DNA of 64,000 nt from JBQTKD01 sp052386455. GTDB lineage: Bacteria; Actinomycetota; Actinomycetes; Sporichthyales; Sporichthyaceae. A program made the translations under genes and the position numbers. Location of the stretch: assembly GCA_052386455.1 (NCBI GenBank), contig JBQTKD010000042.1, forward strand, positions 1 to 64,000, read 5' to 3'. Under the pieces are notes generated by a model. The model saw nothing but the letters and a program-made list of their open reading frames with translations. It did no database searches and had not been told where the DNA came from. Shown here one piece after another: positions 56,471 through 64,000 of the stretch (positions are counted from its first letter, which is position 1; the number at the start of each line of letters is the position of its first letter).

Positions 56471-57176
56471 GGGTGTCGCCGGAGGGCTGTGGGGCCATGC
56501 GATCGCCATGGCGGCGGGGCGCGGCGTCGGGCAGGTGCCCGGCGCGAACCAGGGCGAACAGGGCGAGGACGCCGAAGGCGCCGACGGCGGCCAGGACCGA
56601 CCACACCAGCCACGGCCAACCGCGAGAGGCGCCGGCGTCCCACACCAGACCGGTGCCGAGGTTGCCCAGGGTGATCCCGATCCCGGCGACGGTGTTGTAG
56701 AGGCCGTAGTGCGTGGCGACCAGGCGGTCCCCGGCCAGGCTCACGATCGTGTCCATCTCGAACGGGTAGGCCAGCACGGTGCCCAGGGCCAGCAGCACGG
56801 CCGCCGCGGCCAGCGGAAGCAGCGCCGCGACCGTGCGCATCGGGCCGCCGCCGGCGCGGTCCGGCGGAATCCAGGCGAAGGCCAGCAGCGGCAGGAACGC
56901 CGTGGCCATCAGGCCCACGCCCAGGCCCACGGCCCACGCGGCCGCGTAGCGGGCCCGCGCCCACGCCGCGACGCGCACCTGTGCGAACACCGCGATCGCC
57001 CCGGAGAGCACGAACACCAGCGCCGAACCGAGCGCGGCCTCGGCGCCGAGCACGCGGGCGGCCTGCAGGGGCAGCGCGAGGTAGACCTGCTGGGACAACA
57101 CGTAGGAGGCGCTCATCGCCAGGGAGCCGCCGGTGCGGCAAACTTTCGTCGACCCGAGACGATCTCGGATCGGCAA
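56403..57176 (-). pseudogene. C-terminal half of an MFS transporter
   Basis: About 220 meaningful residues with six hydrophobic helices. The fragment begins at what would be helix 7 (SLAMSASYVLSQQVYLALPL) and ends after helix 12, with PFEMDTIVSLAGDRLVATHY and GIGITLGNLGTGLVWD typical of MFS drug or metabolite exporters. The N-terminal six helices (about 200 residues) are absent; upstream DNA is unrelated and the HMA gene follows. The C-terminal Thr/Pro tail is probably out-of-frame debris. Likely non-functional. Confidence 0.7.
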
Positions 57177-57227
57177 CCCGCCTGACGCCCAGGCATTCGG
57201 CCGATGCCAATGGTGCCGATGCGCGCG

Positions 57228-57446
57228 TCAAGGCGCGACGAGTGCCGCGCGGTACCCCTCGGCCTCGATGGCCGCGATCACGTCGGTGGGCGTCGCGCCG
57301 GTGCCGTCGAGTTCGACGACGGTGCGCTCGGTCCGGGTGTCGGTGTGCGAGCGGCGCACGCCCGCCAGGTCTTCGACGGCCTCGTCGATCAACATTCCGC
57401 AGGAGGCGCAGTGCATGCCGGTGACGGCGAGCACGAAGCTGCTCAT
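57228..57446 (-). CDS. HMA-domain copper chaperone (CopZ-like)
   Basis: A 72-residue single HMA domain with the Cu site GMHCASCGM (residues 10-18) and the usual betaalphabeta-betaalphabeta pattern to EAEGYRAALV. It passes Cu(I) between proteins. Its ATG overlaps the stop of the TauE/cupredoxin gene as ATGA, so the two are coupled. Confidence 0.9.
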   Translation of the reverse strand: MSSFVLAVTGMHCASCGMLIDEAVEDLAGVRRSHTDTRTERTVVELDGTGATPTDVIAAIEAEGYRAALVAP

Positions 57447-58453
57447 GGGGTGCCCCCGAAGACGATCCGGCCGGTGTACATGCCCATGCCGCACGTGTAG
57501 CGCAGGGTCCCCTCCACTGGTTCGCCGAGGTCGACGGTGGTGGTACCGGTTTCGGGCAGGACCTGCTGGATGCCTCGGCTGGCGACCACGAAGGCGCGGG
57601 TGCAGCCGTTGGTGCCCGCGGTGACCAGTTCCAGGCGGGTAGGAAGTCCGGGCTTGGCCTGCACCGCCGCCGGGGCGTACCCGCCGTCCTGCACCGCCAG
57701 GCGGATCACCTGGGTGCCGTCGGGCAGGTGGCGCACCGCCGCCTGCGAATCGGCGGCCGACACCGCGGCGTCCGAGCCGCGGGGGCCCCAGTCGCCGAGG
57801 GTGAGTGCGGAGTTGACCGTCCACGCGGCGACGGCCAGCACAACCAGGCCGGTGGCGATCGACAGCCTGCCCTGCATGGCCCGGGTGGAGGCGCGCAGCA
57901 GGAAACCGACGATCGCGAACAGCGGCACGGTGCCGAGCACGAAGCCGACCATCACCGCGGCGCCGGCGAGCACCGAACCGGAGGTGATCGCCAGCAGCCA
58001 GACGCTCAGCGTCACCCCGCAGGGCAGCAATACGGTGAGGAAGCCGAGGATTGCCGGGGTGGTGGCGGCCTGCGAGCGGGCGCTGGTGCGCACCCGCCGC
58101 GTCCACGCCTCCGGTGCGCGCGGGGTCAGGCCGCGCACGGCCTTCACGCCAAGCATGTCCAGGGCGAAGACCACCATGAGGCCCGCCGCGGCGAGCAGCA
58201 GGACCGCGCGAGTGCGCGGGCTGGGCTGCGCGGCTGCACCGATCGCCCCGAACACGGCGCCGAGGATCGTGTGCGAGACGAGCTTCGCCGACAGGAAAGC
58301 GGTGAGCGGCGCTGCCGCCCGTCCCGCAGCGGCTGCTGCGCTGCGCCGGCCGAGGGCGCCCGCGAGCAACCCACCCTGTACGGCGGCGCACGACGCGCCG
58401 CCGGCGATCGCGCCGGCGGCCACGCCGGTGAAGAACAACGAGACAGCGGACAT
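57443..58453 (-). CDS. TauE/SafE-type membrane protein with C-terminal cupredoxin-like domain
   Basis: A 336-residue protein. About six helices in the DsbD/UreH/TauE-like class (FFTGVAAGAIAGGASCAAVQ, then ILGFLTVLLPCGVTLSVWLL with a conserved Pro-Cys) form the first 215 residues. The C-terminal domain (about 235-336) is cupredoxin-like, with the metal loop TNGCTRAFVV and YTCGMGMYTG. It fits copper handling or delivery across the membrane. The HMA protein is directly downstream and coupled. Confidence 0.82.
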   Translation of the reverse strand: MSAVSLFFTGVAAGAIAGGASCAAVQGGLLAGALGRRSAAAAAGRAAAPLTAFLSAKLVSHTILGAVFGAIGAAAQPSPRTRAVLLLAAAGLMVVFALDMLGVKAVRGLTPRAPEAWTRRVRTSARSQAATTPAILGFLTVLLPCGVTLSVWLLAITSGSVLAGAAVMVGFVLGTVPLFAIVGFLLRASTRAMQGRLSIATGLVVLAVAAWTVNSALTLGDWGPRGSDAAVSAADSQAAVRHLPDGTQVIRLAVQDGGYAPAAVQAKPGLPTRLELVTAGTNGCTRAFVVASRGIQQVLPETGTTTVDLGEPVEGTLRYTCGMGMYTGRIVFGGTP

Positions 58454-58552
58454 CGGGACCGAGCCCTTCCTGGATCAACGGGTCGCCGCGAAGGGTCGCG
58501 CGGCGGGGACGCCAACGGCACCGACGCGACGAGGCGGCGGTGCGGGTGTCCG

Positions 58553-58984
58553 TTAGACCCGTTGAACGCAGAGCGAGCGCAGATCCGGTGGATGCGGCAC
58601 GGGTGTCGATCCGGACAGAGCGGCGAACCGGGGAACGGCCGGGTCCGCGATAACGACGGTCGCGGCCTCCCGGGCGGCGGGCGTCACCACTGCGACCGGA
58701 GAAGTCGAGGCACCGGGCATGCAGTGGACGGCGTGATCGCCTTCGCCGGTGTGCCCGTCGTGACCGTCGAGGGGGTGGGCCGGGCTGGCGGCCTGCACCG
58801 GACTCGCCGCTTCCGAGTGCCCAGTGTGTCCGGCCTGAGCCGCGACCGGAGCGGCGACGTGGGTGCGCTCGGGACCGGAGCCTGCGGCGTCGGCGTGGAC
58901 CGCGAACCCGAACGCGCAGAAGAAGACCGCGGCCAGTGCGAGCAGGACCGGCGGCACGGCTGCGAGTCGGATGCGATGGGGCAT
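58553..58984 (-). CDS. His-rich exported protein (DUF6153-like)
   Basis: A 143-residue protein with an N-terminal hydrophobic helix (about 10-30), a central His/Gly-rich stretch (QAGHTGHSE, DGHDGHTGEGDHAVHC) that may bind copper, and a C-terminal HPPDLRSLCVQRV of the DUF6153 type. It stands 99 bases upstream of the TauE-like gene, in the same direction, so it belongs to the copper cluster. Confidence 0.7.
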   Translation of the reverse strand: MPHRIRLAAVPPVLLALAAVFFCAFGFAVHADAAGSGPERTHVAAPVAAQAGHTGHSEAASPVQAASPAHPLDGHDGHTGEGDHAVHCMPGASTSPVAVVTPAAREAATVVIADPAVPRFAALSGSTPVPHPPDLRSLCVQRV

Positions 58985-58996
58985 GGCCGTTCGAGG

Positions 58997-61900
58997 TTAC
59001 CCGGCGCGGCTTGTTTCCACGGAGCCCTCTGCGGGCGATCTTGCGCGCGCGGTAGAGAGCGCCACCCAGAAGTCCTGGCCGTGGCACGTCCAGCGGTGCT
59101 GGGCGACCTCGAGACTGCGTGTGGTCGGACGGTCGCCCAGCACGGTGGCGTGGACCGGGTCGACGCCGACGGCGATCCGATCCGGCTCGACCGACATGCC
59201 CCAGCCGGTGCACTTCAGGACCGCCTCCTTGATCGTCCAGAGCCGGACGAACAGATCGGCGTGTTCGTCTACCGGGCGGGCGGCGAACAGCAGCGCCTCG
59301 GAGTCGGTGAGCGCGAAGCGCGGGACGTCGAGGCCGAGCGCGCGATCGGTGGGTTCCAGGTCGATCCCGACCCGGTGGGAGCGAGAGATCGCGAGCAGCA
59401 GCACGTCGTCGGCGTGCGAGACGCCGATCTCGACGTCCATCAGGTGGACCTCGTCGAGAATCAACTTGCCCAGGGGGGTGCGGGCCAGCGGCCAATCCAC
59501 CGGATCGGTGCCCGGGTCCACCGTGCTGGTCAGCAGCAGTCGGATCAGCGCGTGCACCGCGACGAATCGCAGCCGGCGTTCGGGTGCCGCGAACTCCTCG
59601 GCTTGGCGCTGTTCGGCGGGGCACAGCACCTCGAACAGCGGAGCTCGGGCCTCCGCCACCTTGGCGAGGTCGAAGGCGTACACCGAGACCTCCGAGCCGA
59701 AGGAGGGCGCGGGCGCGGCGAGATCGGCGAGCAGCGACGCGTGCCGTTCGGTGTCGACCACGACAGGTCTGCGGCCGATACGTCTGGCGGGATTGCACCC
59801 CCACATCTCGCCCGGGGGAACCGATTCGCCCTTCATCAGGAAGGAGTGGGCTTCGAGCATCGAGCCGGCTTCCAGCCTCGTGCCGTAGTGGACGAACGCC
59901 TTCACGCCAACCGTGGTGCCGTCGGCGATCTCGATGTGGTCGGCCTTGAAGACGCCGTCCTCGAGGGAGTGGCCCTGGATGTCGACCTGGTTGTTCAGCG
60001 TGACGTAGTCGCCGATGGACAGCAGAGGCCGTTCGCTGACGCCGGCGCCGTCGTCGAAGAGTCGCTTCCCGACGCGCACGCCCGTCGCTCGCCAGGCCCA
60101 CGCCTTGAACGGCGTGCCGTTGAAGGCGAAGAACAGTTGCCCGTTGGGCAGCTTCCAGTACAGCTCGTGGCGCCAGAACCGCTCGTCCAAGAGGCTGCAC
60201 ACGCGCGGGCTCAACCGTGCGTACCGGGTCGCGACGCGATCCAGCGCCACCCAGAAACCGAGCACGAAGGCCATGAACGACCACGCGGCGAGCACGGTGC
60301 CACCGAGGCCGAACTCGTGCGAGATCGCAGTGGCCAGCGAGAGCCAGCACAACGCCAGGAAGAGCAAGAACCACCGCGAGGCCAGGAAGGCCAGGGCCGT
60401 CCGGAGGTTGTGGCGGTTCTTCGCCCGCAGGAGATCGCGGCGTTCCTCCTCGTCGAACTCCAGGTTCACCGAGGAGTCGCGCGTCACCGAGCGGGGGATG
60501 GCGAACGCCGGCGCGCCCAGCAGGCCCGTGTCGTGCACGACGGCGCCTTCGGTGGGCACGAGTGCGCGGGTGGCGAGCAGGCAGTTGTCGCCGGTGACCG
60601 CGGACGCCGGGTAGACGACCTCGTTGCCCACGTAGCACTGCTCGCCGATGCGGGTGTCGGCCAGCTGAAACGAGGAGGCGGTGTACTCGGTGTTCACGAA
60701 GACGATGCCGTCGGACACCATCGTCCCGGTGCCCACTCGGCACAGCCACGGGAGGTCGTGCCGCTGGGAGATGCCGAAGTTCGACCCCGTCTGCACCACG
60801 GGCGCCAGACGGTAGCCGAGAGCCTGCAGCCAGTAGACGATCGCCGAGCTGTCGCCGAACAGGTACATGAAGAACCGGCTGCTGCTGATCACCGCGATGC
60901 GCCGCAGCGCCCAGTAGGCGAATCCGTAGAGGGGATAGGTACGGCCGGTCCGCAGGAATGGTCGCATCGCTCGGGTGGAGAGCAGGACCGTTGCCAGGCC
61001 GAGGACCAGCAGGGCGGTGAACAGCGCGCTGGCGACCACCAGCGCCCCGAGGTAGAACCCGGGGTCGGCGAGTCCAATGCCCGGGGTCGGGTCGACGAGG
61101 CGGCGAACGTCGAGGGTCTGGACTCGATCCATGACGAGCAGTGCGAGCAGCGTGGCCGCGGGGACGAACAACAGGAGGACGGCAGACAGCTGTGCCACGG
61201 CGAAGCGCCCTCGTCGCAATCGCGTGCACGTCAGTTGCGGGGCCTGCCGTGCGGGGACGTCGACGGGCTGCGCGGGAACGCCGGCGACGCGTTCGCCCGG
61301 TCCCACGTGTCGGCCGCGGTGTAGGGACGACGCCCGATCCAAGCGTGCACCGTCGCCCAGGCTGGTCTCGATGTCCAGGTGGCTGGATTCGCCGACGAAC
61401 GCGGCGGCGCCGATGTTCACCGGCCCCGTTTCGATCCAGCCGTCGACGGCGCGGTAGCAGCTGATCGACGCCTTGCGCAGCACGACCGCTCCAGCGCCGA
61501 CGTGCAGCAGATCCGGGCAGGCCGGAACGGAGGAGGACTGCAGGAGCGCGCCGGATCCGATCCGTGCGCCGAGCAGGCGCAGGTACCAGACGAACAGCGG
61601 AGATCCGGGGAAGGCCGCAAGCGGGCTGAGCATCATGAGGCGCCGGCTCAGCCAGAACCGGAAGTACCGGCGCCCGTACACCGGGAACTCCTCGGGCCTA
61701 CTGCGCCCGACCAGCAGCCACTTGGCGGCCACCGCGAACACGGTGAACCCGGCGAACACCGAAGCGCCGAAAACGCTCGCGCGCTGCCAGGCGTCGACGA
61801 CGCCGTTGGCGGAGCCGATCCAGCTCAGGCCCTCGAGCGCGAGGTAGGCCATGGCGACGAACCCAACGCTCAACGTCAGCGCCTGGGCGGCGCCGCAGGC

Positions 61901-63841
61901 GACATAGGCGGCCTGCGACACCCGTTCGGTCCGTGCGTGGCCCGCATCGGCCGGGGCGAGGTCCTCCCCGGTCGCGTTGATCGGTGCCTGCTCTTCCGAC
62001 GCGGCTGCCAGCCGGGCGATGGTCGGGTTCAGATAGACGTCTCGCATCGCGATGGACCTATCGGTCGCCTCGCGGACCGCCGAGCAGAACCGGGCCATGG
62101 TCAGGGAATCGGCGCCGAGTTCGTCGAAGAAGTGGGCGTCGGCGGACGGGTCGTCGGTCCGCAGGGTGTCGGTGAGGCACTGGGCCAGCGTGGTCTCCAG
62201 GCCGGGCGCCGGCGCGACGTACGGCCGCTTTCCGGCGCCGAGCCGCGGCCCACGGGCGGGCGGGAGGCTCTTCCGGTCCGCCTTGCCGCTGGGAAGCATC
62301 GGGATCGCCGCGAGCTCCTCCAGATAGGAGGGGACCATGTAGGGCGGCAGATGACTGCGCATCAGTTCGTGGACGGCGTCGCGGTCCACGGTCTCGCCGG
62401 CGCGCTGCGTGTAGTACGCGACGAGTTCGACCGAGCCCGGCGCGGTCTCCACGTTGTTCACCACGGCGGCGGCGATGCCCGGCGCCTGCAGCAACACGGA
62501 CTCGATCTCGGTGAGCTCGATGCGGTACCCGCGGATCTTCACCTGGGTGTCGATCCGGCCGTGGTACTCGATCTCGCGGTTCGCGCCGATCCGGCACAGG
62601 TCGCCGGTGCGGTAGATCCGCGCCGACGGGTTCTCCGGCAGCCCGAGGAAGTCTGGGACGAAAGCGGCCGCGGTCAGGTCGTCGCGGTTGAGGTAGCCCC
62701 GGGCCAGGCCGATGCCGGCGATCGCGAGCTCGCCGAGTTCGCCCGGCGGCAGCGCCTTCGCGGAGTCCGGGTCGAGGATCACCGCGGAGTAGGTGGGCAG
62801 CGGGACGCCGATGGTGACCGCGCGGTCCGGGTGGACCTCGGCCCAGGTGCAGCTGACCGTGGCCTCGGTGGGCCCGTACACGTTCAGGAAGCGGCGCTCG
62901 GGGGAGTACCAGCGGGTGATGAGGTCCTGGGGGCACGCTTCGCCGGAGACCAGCAGGAAGCGGAGGTCCGGCAGGTCCGTCTCGATCGTCGGGAGCAGCG
63001 TCGGCACGCAGGCCAGTGCAGTGATCCGACGCTCCGTCAGAAATGTGGCGAGATCGGCGCCGACTAGCGCGGAACCGGACGGCTTGGGCACCAGGGTGGC
63101 GCCGGAGATCCAGGGAACCCAGATCTCCTCGATCGAGAAGTCGAAGGCGATGGTCATGCCCTGGTACATCCGATCGCCCGGTTCGATGCCGTAGCACTCG
63201 GCGGCGACCGCGACGAAGTTGCAGATGCTCGGGTGCTCGATCGCCACGCCCTTGGGGCGGCCGGTGGAGCCGGAGGTGTAGATGACGTAGGCAAGATCCT
63301 CGACCGGTTCGGCGCACTCGTCGGCGCGCAACCGGGACGGGTCCTGCGCGTCGATCGCCATGGCGTCGCAGTCCAGGCCCTGCACCGGGACGCCCGTGTG
63401 TGCGAGCCGCTCGGCCAGCCGCGCGGTGGTCAGGTGCATCCCGATCGCAGAGTCCTCGGTGATGTACGCGAGCCGATCCGCAGGGAAGGCCGGGTCCATC
63501 GGCACGTACGCCGCATTGATCTTCAGCACGGCGAGCATCGCGACGTAGGAGGACGTGGCGTCGTCGAACAGCAGGCCGATCCGCATGCCCGCCGCTGCGC
63601 CGCGCGTCAGCAGGTGGCGGGCCAGCTGGTTGGCGCGCGCGTCGAGCTCGGCGAAGGTCAGCGTGCCGGTCGCGGCGTCGACCGCGAGGCGGTCGACGAA
63701 GCGGTCGGCGACCTCTTCGAAGAGGTGCTGCAGCCGAGTGCCCGGAGTCCAGCGGATCGCGTTGGAGTGCCGGTCGTCCACCAACACGCAGGGAACGGTC
63801 CCGCGGCCCTGGGCCGCGGGACCGTTGTGGTTGTGCTTCAC
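58997..63841 (-). CDS. Pls-like single-module NRPS with built-in phosphopantetheinyl transferase
   Basis: A 1614-residue enzyme. (1) Adenylation domain, about 35-525, with YTSGSTGRPKG (188-198), FDFSIEEIW (233-241) and YGPTEATVS. (2) Carrier protein, about 545-615, with Ser579 in LGADSL. (3) A membrane part, about 640-1300, with six or so helices interleaved with left-handed beta-helix-like acyltransferase repeats, as in epsilon-poly-lysine synthetase (Pls). (4) An Sfp-type 4'-phosphopantetheinyl transferase at about 1390-1600, with VGIDLEP and WTIKEAVLKCTGWG. Such enzymes make homo-oligomers of one amino acid. Glu238 in the pocket is as in A domains for Lys, Orn or Dab. The GTG start overlaps the aminotransferase stop as GTGA. 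The product is inferred. Confidence 0.9.
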   Translation of the reverse strand: MKHNHNGPAAQGRGTVPCVLVDDRHSNAIRWTPGTRLQHLFEEVADRFVDRLAVDAATGTLTFAELDARANQLARHLLTRGAAAGMRIGLLFDDATSSYVAMLAVLKINAAYVPMDPAFPADRLAYITEDSAIGMHLTTARLAERLAHTGVPVQGLDCDAMAIDAQDPSRLRADECAEPVEDLAYVIYTSGSTGRPKGVAIEHPSICNFVAVAAECYGIEPGDRMYQGMTIAFDFSIEEIWVPWISGATLVPKPSGSALVGADLATFLTERRITALACVPTLLPTIETDLPDLRFLLVSGEACPQDLITRWYSPERRFLNVYGPTEATVSCTWAEVHPDRAVTIGVPLPTYSAVILDPDSAKALPPGELGELAIAGIGLARGYLNRDDLTAAAFVPDFLGLPENPSARIYRTGDLCRIGANREIEYHGRIDTQVKIRGYRIELTEIESVLLQAPGIAAAVVNNVETAPGSVELVAYYTQRAGETVDRDAVHELMRSHLPPYMVPSYLEELAAIPMLPSGKADRKSLPPARGPRLGAGKRPYVAPAPGLETTLAQCLTDTLRTDDPSADAHFFDELGADSLTMARFCSAVREATDRSIAMRDVYLNPTIARLAAASEEQAPINATGEDLAPADAGHARTERVSQAAYVACGAAQALTLSVGFVAMAYLALEGLSWIGSANGVVDAWQRASVFGASVFAGFTVFAVAAKWLLVGRSRPEEFPVYGRRYFRFWLSRRLMMLSPLAAFPGSPLFVWYLRLLGARIGSGALLQSSSVPACPDLLHVGAGAVVLRKASISCYRAVDGWIETGPVNIGAAAFVGESSHLDIETSLGDGARLDRASSLHRGRHVGPGERVAGVPAQPVDVPARQAPQLTCTRLRRGRFAVAQLSAVLLLFVPAATLLALLVMDRVQTLDVRRLVDPTPGIGLADPGFYLGALVVASALFTALLVLGLATVLLSTRAMRPFLRTGRTYPLYGFAYWALRRIAVISSSRFFMYLFGDSSAIVYWLQALGYRLAPVVQTGSNFGISQRHDLPWLCRVGTGTMVSDGIVFVNTEYTASSFQLADTRIGEQCYVGNEVVYPASAVTGDNCLLATRALVPTEGAVVHDTGLLGAPAFAIPRSVTRDSSVNLEFDEEERRDLLRAKNRHNLRTALAFLASRWFLLFLALCWLSLATAISHEFGLGGTVLAAWSFMAFVLGFWVALDRVATRYARLSPRVCSLLDERFWRHELYWKLPNGQLFFAFNGTPFKAWAWRATGVRVGKRLFDDGAGVSERPLLSIGDYVTLNNQVDIQGHSLEDGVFKADHIEIADGTTVGVKAFVHYGTRLEAGSMLEAHSFLMKGESVPPGEMWGCNPARRIGRRPVVVDTERHASLLADLAAPAPSFGSEVSVYAFDLAKVAEARAPLFEVLCPAEQRQAEEFAAPERRLRFVAVHALIRLLLTSTVDPGTDPVDWPLARTPLGKLILDEVHLMDVEIGVSHADDVLLLAISRSHRVGIDLEPTDRALGLDVPRFALTDSEALLFAARPVDEHADLFVRLWTIKEAVLKCTGWGMSVEPDRIAVGVDPVHATVLGDRPTTRSLEVAQHRWTCHGQDFWVALSTARARSPAEGSVETSRAG

Positions 63842-64000
63842 GCCGTTTTGCTCCCGGGAACGACGGGGGCGCAGGCGATCGCGATCGACTCGAGCAGGAT
63901 GTCGCAGGCGATGTCGAGCACCTCGGCCGTGACGTTCAGCGGCGGCAGCAGGCGCAGCACGCTGTCGTCGCGGCCGCCGACCTCCAGGATCAGGCCGCGG
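63838..64000 (-). CDS. Class III aminotransferase, diaminobutyrate type (C-terminal end only)
   Basis: The last 53 codons before the TGA at 63838-63840 read GLILEVGGRDDSVLRLLPPL then NVTAEVLDIACDILLESI, which is the C-terminal signature of class III aminotransferases such as diaminobutyrate-2-oxoglutarate transaminase (EctB type). The rest lies beyond the right edge. It would supply L-2,4-diaminobutyrate from aspartate semialdehyde. Its stop overlaps the NRPS start (GTGA), so enzyme and precursor supply are coupled. EctB versus another class III member cannot be fixed from this end alone. Confidence 0.75.
   Translation of the reverse strand, partial: RGLILEVGGRDDSVLRLLPPLNVTAEVLDIACDILLESIAIACAPVVPGSKTA

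Overview
The window is high-GC actinobacterial chromosome: strong G/C bias at third codon positions, many GTG and TTG starts, ATGA/GTGA/TTGA gene overlaps, a WhiG-type sigma factor, FprA, MeaB-MutAB, a SigB/F-type sigma factor and a perfect actinobacterial LexA box. The pairing of a WhiG/RsiG system with a full type IV pilus (Tfp) gene set would suit a sporulating or motile-spore Frankiales/Sporichthya-like organism. That placement is inference, because no rRNA or tRNA gene is visible.

Bases 1-28.5 kb are essentially a Tfp locus. They hold two type IVa-like pilins, four accessory pseudopilin or PilX-like genes, two secreted proteins with a shared unrecognised repeat, the motor operon pilT2-rsiG-pilB-(M15-like peptidase)-pilT-pilC, and pilM-pilN-pilO-pilD. 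The locus is interrupted by a lipoprotein metalloprotease, a broken ERCC4-type nuclease gene, and an island of selfish or defence-type genes (Fic, an SOS-boxed DUF222/HNH endonuclease, an HTH/nucleotidyltransferase pair, a DUF4143 ATPase). The whiG-type sigma gene lies 1.1 kb past pilD. Eight Tfp transcription units are preceded by one motif, T(A/C)AA-N16-NNCGA, always with a 16-base spacer. This resembles the promoter class read by FliA/WhiG sigma factors (TAAA-N15/16-GCCGATAA). RsiG, the c-di-GMP-armed anti-sigma of WhiG, is encoded inside the motor operon with a 4-base overlap to pilT2. The simplest reading is a c-di-GMP/RsiG/WhiG switch that drives the whole pilus regulon and feeds back on its own anti-sigma factor.

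Bases 28.8-45 kb carry citrate synthase, a PP2C phosphatase with ferredoxin-NADP reductase (fprA), DedA and BrkB membrane proteins, and a SigB/F-type sigma factor. An acyl-CoA/terpenoid-like catabolic cluster follows (acyl-CoA ligase, TetR, AtuA-like, Pta-like, acyl-CoA dehydrogenase). Next come an STAS anti-anti-sigma factor and a 907-residue fusion of histidine kinase, receiver, PAS, SpoIIE phosphatase and RsbW-like kinase. Bases 45-51.5 kb hold meaB-mutB-mutA (methylmalonyl-CoA mutase), two small ABM-like paralogues and an SDR.

Bases 51.5-59 kb are a copper island: CopA, a secreted partner with twin CsoR-like operators, an HMA chaperone, a TauE/SafE-cupredoxin protein and a His-rich DUF6153-like protein. 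It is interrupted by a second DUF4143 ATPase and gene debris. The end of the window holds a 1614-residue Pls-like single-module NRPS carrying its own C-terminal phosphopantetheinyl transferase. It is translationally coupled to the end of a diaminobutyrate-type aminotransferase gene, which suggests a poly-diaminobutyrate-like homopolymer.
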